A stretch of 64,000 nucleotides of DNA from an uncultured Alistipes sp. (GCA_944321955.1 CALUNG010000004.1:62001-126000); one strand, 5' to 3'; shown: positions 45,222-53,843, counted from the first letter of the stretch. Translations and numbers: made by a program. Notes: a model not told the origin generated them from the sequence alone.

Positions 45222-47447
45222 TCAGTACATGTACTCCACGGGGCTCTTCACGCAGCGCAGGGTGCGGGTCTTGGTCGAATTCTGGGCCACGAACTTGAGC
45301 CAGTTCTGGTTGGCCTTCTCGTCCTGGGCGTATCCCTCCATCAGCCAGCTGTTGCCGCTGCTGCCGCATGTCGCCAGCATGATCATCATGCGCGATATGT
45401 TGCCCGGAGTGGTGTTCCACTGGTGGCCGGGACCGTAGAGCACCCACTTCTTGCCGTCGTGAGAGAATTCGTAGAAGGCTACCGTGCCGTAATCCGCTCC
45501 GAGAAGCTCGATGTTGCGCTCGATGATGCGTACCGATATCTCCTCGCCGGCCATGTTCCGGTATGTGCGCGAACCGACACCTCCGATATTGTAGTTCTTA
45601 CTGCCGCTGAAGAAGGCGTAGTCGTCATAGTCGGGCAGACGGTATCCCGCCGGAGCCATCGACGTGGGATCGAGCGTGCCGAAATCCTTGGCCGTGGAGC
45701 TCATGCCCTCGTAGTAGAAGAGCGCTCCGTCGTGCCGCAGCGGCAATCCCGCCGGGTTTCCGCCCTGATACTGGTCGCCCATGAGGCGCAGCAGCTCGTC
45801 GCCGCCGCAACCGTTCAGATAGTCGGCCAGTTCGTCGGCCGAAGCCGGGTCGTCGGCTATCTGTATCTGGTCGTCGAAACTGCGGGCGTCTCCGCGCAGG
45901 TTGTACTTGCACCACCATGTGCCGCCGATCTCGACTACCGGCAGACCGTGGTTGCGGCGGCGGAGCGTGTAGCTCTCGGTGTCGGAACCGTCGTCGGCCG
46001 TGATGACGATGCGTCCCTGCTGCATGCGGCCGTCGGCCTTGGGATCGTTGGGACGCCAGCCGCCGAGTATGCGGACGGCTCCGTCCTCCTCGGCAAGCGC
46101 CAGCCACGGGTCTTCGTCTGCATCGAACTCAAGCGAGACGCTGCTCCCCTGCGGCACTCTGAGACGCCCGAGTTCTCCGTCGACATATCCTCCGAAGTCG
46201 CATACGCCGTCGGCATCGAGGCTGAATCCTGTGAGTTCCGTCGGATTGGGCTCGAATACTATCACGACGCGACCAGAGTAGAGATCGGCGTTGTGGATGT
46301 CGAGGCAGATGTACGAACGGGGCTCTCCCGGAATGCGGTGCTCGCTTGCCACCGTGACTGAGGCCACAGCCTCGAGCGAACGGGAGGCGCTTCCGACATT
46401 GGCCGTTACGCCGCGTACCGATCCCTCGATATCAACCTCGGCACCGGCCTCGGCGCGCAGCACCAGACGGAACTCGTTGCGGCGATGGTCGACGAAGACC
46501 GTGTCGCACGTCGCGTTGACGCGAACGCCGTCCGACAATGTCGATGCCGCTGCATCCACGAGCCCCTTGAGCGTTGGAGCCGCATCGGTCGAGGCACCGT
46601 TTTCCCAGTCGCCGTCGGTTACCGATACCGCCATGTCGGCGCCGTTGCCATGCACGCGCAGCGTGTAGATCTTGTTACGCAGTATGTTCGACGGCAGTTC
46701 GGCCTTCATGCGGTGCAGTCCGCCGCCGATGCGGGCCGTAACTTCGGCCGTGATGTGGCGGCCGGCCTGCTCGCAGGCGTAGAGCAACGTCTCGCTGCCG
46801 CCGCTCAGAGGGTTGTCGCCGTAATCCACGGAAAAATCCGTCGACGAGGCTGTTGCGGGCTCTTCGGCCGTCTGCTGCGCAAATACGTATCCGCGGTCGG
46901 CGAGCCCGTAGATCGATACCTCCAGAATCTCGACGTCGCTGTCGGCGGCCTCGATGTCGATGCGCGCCACGCTGCGTCGGAGCGTTACGGTCGTCGGGCG
47001 GTTGCCGGCATCGAGGGCCATCCGTCCGGTCATCATAAGGAGATCCGCGGCGAGAGCATCGATCGCGGCATCGGTGGCGAGGAACTCCTCCTCGGAAACC
47101 CCCGAAGCGTCGTAGTGTCCGAATACATCTTCCGTATCGTTGGCCACGAAGCGTATTTCGCCCTCAAGGGCCGACGGGCGGAAGGTGTAGAGGCCGTCGT
47201 TGCCGGCAGCTTCTCCGTGGAGAGCCTCGGCGAGAACTCCTCCGACAAAGCGGTAACCGGTAACCGTACCCGTTGTCGAGTCATCGGCCGCGCCGCTGCG
47301 CACGAAGCCTGCGGGCCGCAACGCCACGGTGATCTCGGCGGTCTGAGGACGTGCCGCCGTGTTGTCGTCGTGCGATTCGGTACATCCGACCGTCGCCAGC
47401 ATCCCCGCAATAAGGGAGATCGTAAGTTTCGATATGTTGTTGGTCAT
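45222..47447 (-). CDS. Fimbrillin-like lipoprotein with FISUMP-type C-terminal domain (paralogue 1)
   Basis: The 741-residue lipoprotein (signal ending MLATVG then Cys) has a FimA/Mfa-like N-terminal domain: GEIRFVANDTEDVFGHYD, LLMMTGRMALDAG, VTLRRSVARIDIEA. A middle beta domain and a FISUMP-like C-terminal domain follow (LGGWRPNDPKADGR, GTWWCKYNLRGDARSF, PAGYRLPDYDDYAFF, ending RCVKSPVEYMY). It shares architecture and several motifs with the gene 31 bases downstream. It starts 6 bases after the metzincin gene stop, so the three are cotranscribed. A role as a surface adhesin or fimbrial subunit is inferred from the fold pattern. Confidence 0.75.
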   Translation of the reverse strand: MTNNISKLTISLIAGMLATVGCTESHDDNTAARPQTAEITVALRPAGFVRSGAADDSTTGTVTGYRFVGGVLAEALHGEAAGNDGLYTFRPSALEGEIRFVANDTEDVFGHYDASGVSEEEFLATDAAIDALAADLLMMTGRMALDAGNRPTTVTLRRSVARIDIEAADSDVEILEVSIYGLADRGYVFAQQTAEEPATASSTDFSVDYGDNPLSGGSETLLYACEQAGRHITAEVTARIGGGLHRMKAELPSNILRNKIYTLRVHGNGADMAVSVTDGDWENGASTDAAPTLKGLVDAAASTLSDGVRVNATCDTVFVDHRRNEFRLVLRAEAGAEVDIEGSVRGVTANVGSASRSLEAVASVTVASEHRIPGEPRSYICLDIHNADLYSGRVVIVFEPNPTELTGFSLDADGVCDFGGYVDGELGRLRVPQGSSVSLEFDADEDPWLALAEEDGAVRILGGWRPNDPKADGRMQQGRIVITADDGSDTESYTLRRRNHGLPVVEIGGTWWCKYNLRGDARSFDDQIQIADDPASADELADYLNGCGGDELLRLMGDQYQGGNPAGLPLRHDGALFYYEGMSSTAKDFGTLDPTSMAPAGYRLPDYDDYAFFSGSKNYNIGGVGSRTYRNMAGEEISVRIIERNIELLGADYGTVAFYEFSHDGKKWVLYGPGHQWNTTPGNISRMMIMLATCGSSGNSWLMEGYAQDEKANQNWLKFVAQNSTKTRTLRCVKSPVEYMY

Positions 47448-47453
47448 GGTGCG

Positions 47454-49310
47454 TTACTTATATCTGTTGGGGTTCTGTGAACTGTTGAGGTACGAGGGCG
47501 AGTCTATGGGCATCTCGGATATGTGGTCCACGTAGAAGTGGTTCATAAGCTCCTGCGCCCAGGGCCCGTAGGTGAACGAACTGCTGTGGCTGTATCCCAT
47601 CACGTGGCCGAGCTCGTGGAACATGATCTCGCACGAGTAGGTGTTGAAGTAGTGCTGGAACCAAGCCTGCTGGTATGCGCCGAAGGCCGTTCCGCCGCCG
47701 AGACCCACGATGCCGTTGCCCGGATAGACGAGCCCCACGCGCAACGTGCGCGGCTGGCGCATCTGTCGCAGGACGGTCTCGGCCGTCACCTTGTCGTTGA
47801 CGCCACCGTTGCCGTAGAGACGGTCCTCGTTGGCGCGGAGAATCTCCTCGTGCTCCTGCATGTCGATCATGTAGGTGAAGTTGAGGAAGAGCGCCACGGC
47901 TTCGCGGCAGTGTACGGGACGTATGCCCATCCAGTTGCCGACGGGACCTCCGTCCGGCGCCTCGGGATCTCCGTCGTAGAGTGCGAAGCTGATGTTCCAG
48001 CCGTGTATGATGGCTTCGAGTTTGGCCCAGAACGGGTCGTCCGAAGAGATGCTGAACTCGGCGGCGGCAAGCTCGTCGGCCGATACGGGCTGCAATTCGA
48101 TGATGCGTCCGGTTTCGGTGCGGCAGAATGTCTTGCGGTGTGCCATGGGCAGCTCGCCGTAGAAGTCGGCGAAGGCCGGTATGCGGTCGAACCATGCAAT
48201 GTCGAAGTATTCGCCTCCGGACGATGCGATGCGGGCCCTGATCAGTACGTTGCTCAACTCGCGCGGCGAGTAGAACCTCACGTGCAGACGCCCGTCGTCG
48301 GTAACCGATACCTGCAGCGGCTTCGAAGTGTTGAACGAACGTACCGTCGCGTCGGTGTAGACCTCCTTGGGCTCGTTGTCCTGCAGAATGTACTCCACGC
48401 CGACCCTGTCGTATGTCTTTTCGGTGACGAAGAGCACGGCCGAGGCATCGTCGGGATGAATTACCGGCGTGCGTATCGTGCCTATGCGGTTCGGCTCCAC
48501 GGCGTCGAGCGAGAAGCCGTAGGTGCGGCGCACGGTCGTGCCGCGGTAGCTGCGCGTGGTCATCTCTATTTCGCCGTCGAGTCCGCTGCCGTCGACCGTC
48601 GGAGGAAAGAGATACGATGCGCTCCGTGCGAGATCCAGTGTCATGGAGGTCCCGTTGCTGCGGCCTGTAAAGGCGCCGCCGCCCGTCAGACCGGTGCGGA
48701 AATGCGGCGAGGCGATCGAAACGCTGTTGGTCTCGACGGCCGTCTCGACGTAGATGTTGTTGAAGTCGAAGGTGAAGTCCGCACGTCCGACTATGCGGTG
48801 CTGTACGGTCTCGCCGTCGATGACGGCCGTAATCCCGTTGCCGCCGGCTCCGGGAACCGCAACCACCGAGAACGGCGTGCGCGAGTAGAAGTATTCGGCC
48901 TCGAGCGGTCTGTCGAGGTCGTACGGAAAACGCAGCCACTCGTCGTCGATGTGCAACAGGTCGTTTATTGCGGCCATGTCGCGGGTTTCGTCGCCGCGTA
49001 TGCCGAGAACCATAAGCGTGTAGTCGCCTTCGTGGAGTCCCTCGATGCGGATCTCCGATCGCGAGGCGTCGTAGAGTCCCTTCATGTCGCCGACGATATC
49101 TCCCGAACTGTCGGCCACGTGGAACTCCACGCGGTCGTAGTCCGCTCTCCGCAGCGACGCCGAACGCGTGGCGTCGCCTTCATAGTCGTCGTACTGCAGC
49201 CTGAATGTTATCGTGTCGGCGGCAGGATTGCCGTAATCGGCCGCGTCATCCTGCCGGCAACCGGCCAGCAGGATGGCGAAAGTCAATAAAACATAAGCAA
49301 TTCTCTTCAT
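47454..49310 (-). CDS. Surface lipoprotein: Mfa2/FimB-like anchor domain plus metzincin-type zinc protease
   Basis: The 618-residue lipoprotein (MKRIAYVLLTFAILLAG then Cys) begins with an anchor-like beta domain (RVEFHVADSSGDIVG, LHEGDYTLMVLGI, FYSRTPFSVV) similar to Mfa2/FimB fimbrial anchor proteins. Its C-terminal third has the zinc motif HELGHVMGYSH at about 565-575, the HExxHxxGxxH of metzincins. A possible Met-turn (AQELMNHF) follows about 17 residues later. It could mature the two fimbrillin-like partners or act on host proteins. An in-frame TTG two codons upstream is less likely than this ATG. It is the first gene of the operon and diverges from a Crp/Fnr regulator. Confidence 0.78.
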   Translation of the reverse strand: MKRIAYVLLTFAILLAGCRQDDAADYGNPAADTITFRLQYDDYEGDATRSASLRRADYDRVEFHVADSSGDIVGDMKGLYDASRSEIRIEGLHEGDYTLMVLGIRGDETRDMAAINDLLHIDDEWLRFPYDLDRPLEAEYFYSRTPFSVVAVPGAGGNGITAVIDGETVQHRIVGRADFTFDFNNIYVETAVETNSVSIASPHFRTGLTGGGAFTGRSNGTSMTLDLARSASYLFPPTVDGSGLDGEIEMTTRSYRGTTVRRTYGFSLDAVEPNRIGTIRTPVIHPDDASAVLFVTEKTYDRVGVEYILQDNEPKEVYTDATVRSFNTSKPLQVSVTDDGRLHVRFYSPRELSNVLIRARIASSGGEYFDIAWFDRIPAFADFYGELPMAHRKTFCRTETGRIIELQPVSADELAAAEFSISSDDPFWAKLEAIIHGWNISFALYDGDPEAPDGGPVGNWMGIRPVHCREAVALFLNFTYMIDMQEHEEILRANEDRLYGNGGVNDKVTAETVLRQMRQPRTLRVGLVYPGNGIVGLGGGTAFGAYQQAWFQHYFNTYSCEIMFHELGHVMGYSHSSSFTYGPWAQELMNHFYVDHISEMPIDSPSYLNSSQNPNRYK

Positions 49311-49326
49311 CTGCAATATATTTCAG

Positions 49327-49334
49327 TATATTTG
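49327..49334 (+). promoter_or_regulatory. Putative promoter of the Crp/Fnr gene
   Basis: TATATTTG matches TAnnTTTG on the plus strand and would give a leader of about 135 bases that includes the palindrome at 49427-49440. Confidence 0.45.
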
Positions 49335-49396
49335 TGTCGGTTTTCGCATGTGTCTGTTGCGGGAGCCGAACAGTCGGGTTCGACTCAAATTCCGCG

Positions 49397-49404
49397 CAAA
49401 AATA
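49397..49404 (-). promoter_or_regulatory. Putative promoter of the metzincin-fimbrillin operon
   Basis: TATTTTTG on the minus strand matches TAnnTTTG. Its -33 region would fall at about 49424-49428, at the edge of the palindrome, so a bound regulator could block or replace -33 contact. Confidence 0.45.
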
Positions 49405-49426
49405 TGCCGGCCGAACATCACATGGC

Positions 49427-49440
49427 GTAACATTTGTTAC
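49427..49440. promoter_or_regulatory. Palindrome GTAACA-TT-TGTTAC, candidate Crp/Fnr-family operator
   Basis: Two perfect 6-bp arms flank a TT centre. It sits in the 163-base divergent region, 33 bases before the regulator gene start and at the -33 position of the opposing operon. This is a typical place for an autoregulated dimeric regulator. Confidence 0.55.
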
Positions 49441-49473
49441 ATGCGAATGCAATGATTTTGTAATCAATGTATT

Positions 49474-50085
49474 ATGGATAACAAAATTTATGACATGCCC
49501 CTTTTCCGCGGGTGTGACCGCGTTGTCGTGGACAATATTCTCGGCAGTTCGTGCAGCCGGTTCAGTTCATACTCAAAAGGCGACTTCATAGCCATGCAGG
49601 ACAGCGCCTGCCGGTCGCTGTTCATATTGTGCGAAGGCAGCGTCTATGCCCGCATGACAAACGACGAAGGACGCGAATTTACGCTCGATACCTTGTCGGC
49701 GCCCGACGTGCTGGCTTCGGCATTCATCTTCAGCACCGACGGCACGTTTCCAGTGACGATAATCGCCAACAGCGACTGCAAGATGTGGGTGGTGAGCAAG
49801 GAGTGCATCAGGACGCTGATAGAACACGACACCGTCGCTCTGAACAACTTTCTGACCATACTTTCCGACCACAGCATCTTCCTCAGCAGCAGGCTTCATC
49901 AGTTTGCCCTGCAGACGCTATCGTCGCGGTTGATAGGCTATCTCGAGAAGAACGGGTCGATACGGAACCTGCAGGAGACGGCCTTTATATTGGGAGTTGC
50001 GCGGCCGTCGCTGTCACGCTCGGTATCGCAACTGGTCCGTCAGGGCGTAGTGCGCAAGACCGAAGAGGGTTATGTGCTTGCGTGA
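49474..50085 (+). CDS. Crp/Fnr family transcriptional regulator
   Basis: The 203-residue protein has a cNMP-binding-like jelly roll (YSKGDFIAMQDSACRSLFILCEGSVYARM at about 34-62), a long dimer helix and a C-terminal winged helix-turn-helix (NLQETAFILGVARPSLSRSVSQLVRQGVV at about 165-193). The canonical phosphate-binding RGE motif for cAMP is not evident, and there is no N-terminal Cys cluster for an Fnr [4Fe-4S]. The effector is therefore unknown, as for many Bacteroidota members. It is divergent from the metzincin-fimbrillin operon, which makes that operon its most likely target. Confidence 0.88.
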   Translation: MDNKIYDMPLFRGCDRVVVDNILGSSCSRFSSYSKGDFIAMQDSACRSLFILCEGSVYARMTNDEGREFTLDTLSAPDVLASAFIFSTDGTFPVTIIANSDCKMWVVSKECIRTLIEHDTVALNNFLTILSDHSIFLSSRLHQFALQTLSSRLIGYLEKNGSIRNLQETAFILGVARPSLSRSVSQLVRQGVVRKTEEGYVLA

Positions 50086-50105
50086 GGTGCAGTCGGTCGG
50101 TTTGC

Positions 50106-50150
50106 GACATGACTGTGGGCGACGCCTTGCGAGGTGCCGCCCATGTCTTT
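50106..50150. terminator. Hairpin between the Crp/Fnr gene and the MFS gene
   Basis: GACATG, GGGCG and GCCT pair in order with AGGT, CGCCC and CATGTC, interrupted by small bulges. TCTTTTC follows on the plus strand. The two genes converge here. Confidence 0.6.
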
Positions 50151-51365
50151 TCAACGGGAGTCCCGGCCGAATAGAAACTTGAAGAATATGGCTGCCGTAG
50201 CGATGCTTAAGAGTCCCTGCATGACCTGACACCACTCCGTACCTGTTATGTCGGCGACCCATCCGATGACGAGACTGCCGACGGGCAATGCCCCGAATGT
50301 GGTCATGGCCAGAAAACTGATCATGCGGCCTCGCATCTGCGGCACGGCCAGGGTCTGTACGATGATGTTGAATGTGGGGAAGAGCGACATGGAGCAGAAT
50401 CCGCACAGTGCGCTCATGAGCAGGTAGAGCCGCAGGTCACGGACGAAGGACATGACTGCGAGACCGATGCCCAACACCACGAGATTCGTGAAAATGTGGC
50501 GTTTGAATCTGGGAATGTCATTCTCCTGCGAGGCGATGTAGAGCGTGCTTATGAGGGCGCCGAGCCCCGTCGCCGCATTGATGTATCCGTATGCCGCGAC
50601 ACCGGTGAATACGTTGTCGGCAAAGTACGGCTGCAGGGTGTTGTAGGTCATTATCAGCAGAAAGAGCATCAGCGACAGGGTGATCGTATGACGTATCTCG
50701 CGCTCATGAAGCATGTATCTCCAGCCTTCGCGCAGATTTTCGACAAGACCCGCCTTGCGAGGTATCCTCTCCTGCGGCGGGGCATGCATTATCTGTATGC
50801 ATGCTATCACGATCAGGAAGCTGGCGGCATTGGCCGCAAAGCAGATCGTGGCGCCGTGTTTGGCCAGCACTATGCCTGCCAGCACCGGACCTGTCAGTCG
50901 CGTGAAGTTGTTCATCGAGGCGTTCATCGCCAGGGCGCTGGGCAGCTGTTCGTTGTCGTGCACGATGTCGTTTATGAGTGCCTGCCGTGCCGGCACGTCG
51001 TAGGCGAAGGCTACGCCCAGAATGAAACTGAGCAGCAGCATGACCCACAGCGAACCGTATCCCGTGGCGTAGGCTACCGTAAGCAGCAGCGCCTGCAGAG
51101 CCGAAACACCTTGCGTTATGAGCAGTATTTTGTAGCGGCTGTACTTGTCGGCGGCGATGCCTCCGGTCGGCGACAGGATGAATGACGGAAACTGTTCGAC
51201 GAACGTCGCAACGCCTACCATCAGCACCGAATCGGTCATTTGGTATATGACCCATGTCACGGCCGTGCGCTGCATCCACGTACCGATACGCGATACGAGC
51301 ATCCCCGTGAAATAGAGGTTGTAGTCGCGTATGCGAAAGACCCTGAATGCGTTCGAAATTTTCAT
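50151..51365 (-). CDS. Major facilitator superfamily exporter (EntS/MFS_3-like)
   Basis: The 404-residue protein has about 11-12 hydrophobic helices and the MFS_3-type landmarks: FRVFRIRDYNLYFTGMLVSRIGTWMQRTAV at the start, GGIAADKYSRYKILLITQ (motif A, between helices 2 and 3), DVPARQALINDIV and an internal repeat. Relatives export siderophores or drugs; the substrate here is unknown. The ATG at 51365 gives the normal family start, while the upstream 100 codons overlap the promoter. It lies next to tRNA-Leu but has its own -7 box. Confidence 0.87.
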   Translation of the reverse strand: MKISNAFRVFRIRDYNLYFTGMLVSRIGTWMQRTAVTWVIYQMTDSVLMVGVATFVEQFPSFILSPTGGIAADKYSRYKILLITQGVSALQALLLTVAYATGYGSLWVMLLLSFILGVAFAYDVPARQALINDIVHDNEQLPSALAMNASMNNFTRLTGPVLAGIVLAKHGATICFAANAASFLIVIACIQIMHAPPQERIPRKAGLVENLREGWRYMLHEREIRHTITLSLMLFLLIMTYNTLQPYFADNVFTGVAAYGYINAATGLGALISTLYIASQENDIPRFKRHIFTNLVVLGIGLAVMSFVRDLRLYLLMSALCGFCSMSLFPTFNIIVQTLAVPQMRGRMISFLAMTTFGALPVGSLVIGWVADITGTEWCQVMQGLLSIATAAIFFKFLFGRDSR

Positions 51366-51511
51366 TGCCTGCGTGTTTGCGTGCGTGTGCGTGCGATCGG
51401 CCCGGCCGTATTGTCGTTGAACATGTCGTGCGGTAGGGGGATTGGCCGGAATGATAAAAACCGTTTGCCGTGCCATGCGGCCGTACCGGCGATTGGCTTC
51501 TCCTGCCTTTG

Positions 51512-51519
51512 CAAAGGTA
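51512..51519 (-). promoter_or_regulatory. Putative MFS gene promoter
   Basis: TACCTTTG on the minus strand matches TAnnTTTG and lies about 146 bases before the ATG. The long leader has no clear structure. Confidence 0.45.
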
Positions 51520-51587
51520 GTAATTTTTCGTTGACCGGCCGTGTTCGTGGTGAAATGGAACGCCGCGTGACATGCTTGAAAACAAAA

Positions 51588-51617
51588 AAACGCGTCAGAC
51601 TTTAATCTGACGCGTTT
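51588..51617 (-). terminator. Terminator after tRNA-Leu
   Basis: A perfect 12-bp stem (AAACGCGTCAGA with TCTGACGCGTTT, 6-base loop) begins directly after the tRNA 3' end and is followed by T residues on the minus strand. Confidence 0.85.
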
Positions 51618-51619
51618 CA

Positions 51620-51708
51620 TGGTGCCCAGGACGAGACTCGAACTCACACGGCCGTAATTAGCCACTACCCCCTCAAAGTAGCGTGTCTACCAATTCCACC
51701 ACCTGGGC
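51620..51708 (-). tRNA. tRNA-Leu (anticodon GAG)
   Basis: The minus strand folds as a class II tRNA. The acceptor GCCCAGG pairs with CCTGGGC, the D-arm contains TGGTAGAC, and the anticodon loop TTGAGGG carries GAG. A long variable arm follows, then the T-arm with GTTCGAGTC. The discriminator A and the 3' CCA are encoded, giving 89 bases. GAG decodes CUC and CUU leucine codons. Confidence 0.92.
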
Positions 51709-51727
51709 TTTACTACTTTTGAGCGTG

Positions 51728-51758
51728 CAAATATACGGACTTTTTGCGTATCCGCAAA
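51728..51758 (-). promoter_or_regulatory. tRNA-Leu promoter with -33 and -7 elements
   Basis: On the minus strand TTTG (51758-51755) and TATATTTG (51735-51728) are spaced by 19 bases. This is one of the best matches to the Bacteroidota consensus in the window. Confidence 0.75.
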
Positions 51759-51806
51759 TTTTTCTGTCACTTTTTTCTCGCCGATATCCATATTTTGTAC
51801 CGCCCG

Positions 51807-53837
51807 CTACCGCAACGTCATCTCGTCGAGCAGGTACGAGGCCCCGCCGATGCGGTCGATGACGAAGAGTACGTAGCGTATGTCCACCGATATGTTGCGG
51901 CAGATGGCCGGGTCGAATTCCACGTCGCTCATGGTCGAGCGCCACGTGCGGTCGAAGTTTATGCCCACCAGCTCGCCGCGTCCGTTTATTATGGGCGAGC
52001 CGGAATTGCCGCCCGTGGTATGGTTCGTCGCAATGAAACATACCGGTACGGTCAGCTTCCCGTTTATCACGCAGCCCCAGCGTCCGTAATCCTTTGCCGC
52101 CCATGCGTCACGCAGGCTCTGCGGAACGTTGTAGTCGTAGATCTCGGGATTGTCCTTGGCGATGATGCCGTCGAGTGTGGTGTTGCAGCGGTGGTATTCG
52201 CCGTCGGCATATTCATATCCGGCTACCGATCCGTATGCTACGCGCAGCGTGAGGTTGGCGTCGGGGTAGAAGGCCCGTTCGGTATCCCACTCCATCAATG
52301 CCTTGAGATAGGGACCGTACCACCGTTTTATATCCTTCAGGTCGCTGAGGTTGCGGGCGCGGTATTCGCGAGGGTAGTTTGCCGTAACCATGCTGCGGAA
52401 TTCTGCGGCCGGATCCTCGGCCGTCACTTCAGCCGCCGTTGCGGCATCGGCAGCGAGCGAAGTGTCGTAGATGTGGTCGACATACGCATCGGCCGATCCG
52501 TATTGCGCGATCTTGTCGGCCAGAGCCTGCGGCATGCGTCCCTGCGGTATGCGCCCGACGAACTCGGCAAGCATGGCCTTGGCCAGCGCGCGGTCTATCG
52601 ACGCGTCGAAATCGCGGTAGTAGCGTGCCATCTTTGCGGCGACGTCGCCGTTCTCCTCCTTTATTTTCAGTATCCGTTCCGCCATCTGCGGCATCTCGAG
52701 CGTCATGAGCGTCTCGGCATAGAGTTCATAGAGGTAGTAGTTCTCCTTCTGACGTCCATATGCAGCGTGCATCGAGTCGAGCAGCGAGGCGTATTGCGGC
52801 TTGTCGGCGGCCCATGCGGCAAAACGCTTCTCGTATTCGCGTTTTTTGTCGGCCGTGCCGAGACGCCTTATGCCCAGCACCTCGCCCTGCCACTTCTTCC
52901 ATGCATTGGCTATGCCGGCATGCTTGGCGGCATACTGTATGCGTGTCCCGGGGTCGCGTTCCTGCGCCGCCGAGATGATGTCGAGGCGTTTGGTGCGCAG
53001 CGCTATCTTCATCGGATCCGACACGTCGGCGATGTAGTCGACGGCATCCGAGAGGACATACTCCTGCGTATTGCCCGGAAAACCGTAGATCATAGTGAAG
53101 TCGCCTTCGGATATTCCCTTTGTCGATACGGGCAGATGTCTTGCCGGCCTGTACGGTACGTTGTCGGGCGAATAGGCCGCCGGCTGGTTCTCCTTGTCGG
53201 CATAGACGCGGAAGACCGAGAAGTCGCCCGTGTGGCGCGGCCACATCCAGTTGTCGGTGTCGCCGCCGAACTTGCCTATGGCCGACGGTGGCGTGCCGAC
53301 AAGACGCACGTCGTTGAAACTGCGGTAGACGAAGAGAAACTGCTGATTGCCGTAATACATGTCCTCGATCGATGCGTGGAAACCCTTGCCTTCGGCGGCT
53401 GCGGCGTCGATTATAGCCTTGCGCTCCTCGCCGGCGGCCAGACGTGCGGTGACATCCTCCATGCGCACGAGAAAGCTTACGCTAAGCCCTTCGCACGGCA
53501 GCTCCTCGGCCCGCGACATGGCCCAGAAACCGTACGTGAGGTAGTCGTGCTCGACTGACGAGAGCCGTTGGATGGCTCCGTAGCCGCAGTGGTGGTTCGT
53601 TAGCAGCAGGCCCTCGGCCGAGACGAGCTCGCCCGTGCAGCCGCCGCCGAAAAGTACCACGGCATCCTTGAGCGAGGCGCTGTTGATGTCGTAGATGTCT
53701 TTGGCGGTGAGGCGGAAGCCTTTGGAACGCATGTCTTTCATGCGTGACGATATGAGGCTCGGAAGCCACATGCCTTCGTCGGCCAGCGACTCCAGCGAGA
53801 ACATTGCCGCAACGAGCAGCACGAATAGTTTCTTCAT
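51807..53837 (-). CDS. S46 family dipeptidyl peptidase, DPP11-like
   Basis: The 676-residue periplasmic serine exopeptidase has a signal peptide (MKKLFVLLVAAMFSLESLAD). Its chymotrypsin-like catalytic parts are the His in TNHHCGYGAIQ, the Asp in FGGDTDNWMWP and the Ser in TTGGNSGSPIING. A helical regulatory domain is inserted between them. The segment GINFDRTW carries Arg where DPP7-type enzymes have Gly. From published S46 work this Arg goes with cleavage after Asp or Glu (DPP11), so that specificity is inferred. S46 enzymes release dipeptides for peptide-based growth. It follows maf by 6 bases. Confidence 0.92.
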   Translation of the reverse strand: MKKLFVLLVAAMFSLESLADEGMWLPSLISSRMKDMRSKGFRLTAKDIYDINSASLKDAVVLFGGGCTGELVSAEGLLLTNHHCGYGAIQRLSSVEHDYLTYGFWAMSRAEELPCEGLSVSFLVRMEDVTARLAAGEERKAIIDAAAAEGKGFHASIEDMYYGNQQFLFVYRSFNDVRLVGTPPSAIGKFGGDTDNWMWPRHTGDFSVFRVYADKENQPAAYSPDNVPYRPARHLPVSTKGISEGDFTMIYGFPGNTQEYVLSDAVDYIADVSDPMKIALRTKRLDIISAAQERDPGTRIQYAAKHAGIANAWKKWQGEVLGIRRLGTADKKREYEKRFAAWAADKPQYASLLDSMHAAYGRQKENYYLYELYAETLMTLEMPQMAERILKIKEENGDVAAKMARYYRDFDASIDRALAKAMLAEFVGRIPQGRMPQALADKIAQYGSADAYVDHIYDTSLAADAATAAEVTAEDPAAEFRSMVTANYPREYRARNLSDLKDIKRWYGPYLKALMEWDTERAFYPDANLTLRVAYGSVAGYEYADGEYHRCNTTLDGIIAKDNPEIYDYNVPQSLRDAWAAKDYGRWGCVINGKLTVPVCFIATNHTTGGNSGSPIINGRGELVGINFDRTWRSTMSDVEFDPAICRNISVDIRYVLFVIDRIGGASYLLDEMTLR

Positions 53838-53843
53838 ATTGGT

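Noticed and set aside
47458-48939. 493-codon minus-strand frame inside the metzincin lipoprotein gene
   Set aside because: It is Arg-rich with no signal or motif. The overlapping frame has a lipobox and the zinc motif.
51588-51708. Possible integration site at tRNA-Leu
   Set aside because: No integrase, no direct repeat of the tRNA 3' end and no foreign gene block is adjacent; xerD lies 48 kb away and is of the housekeeping type.
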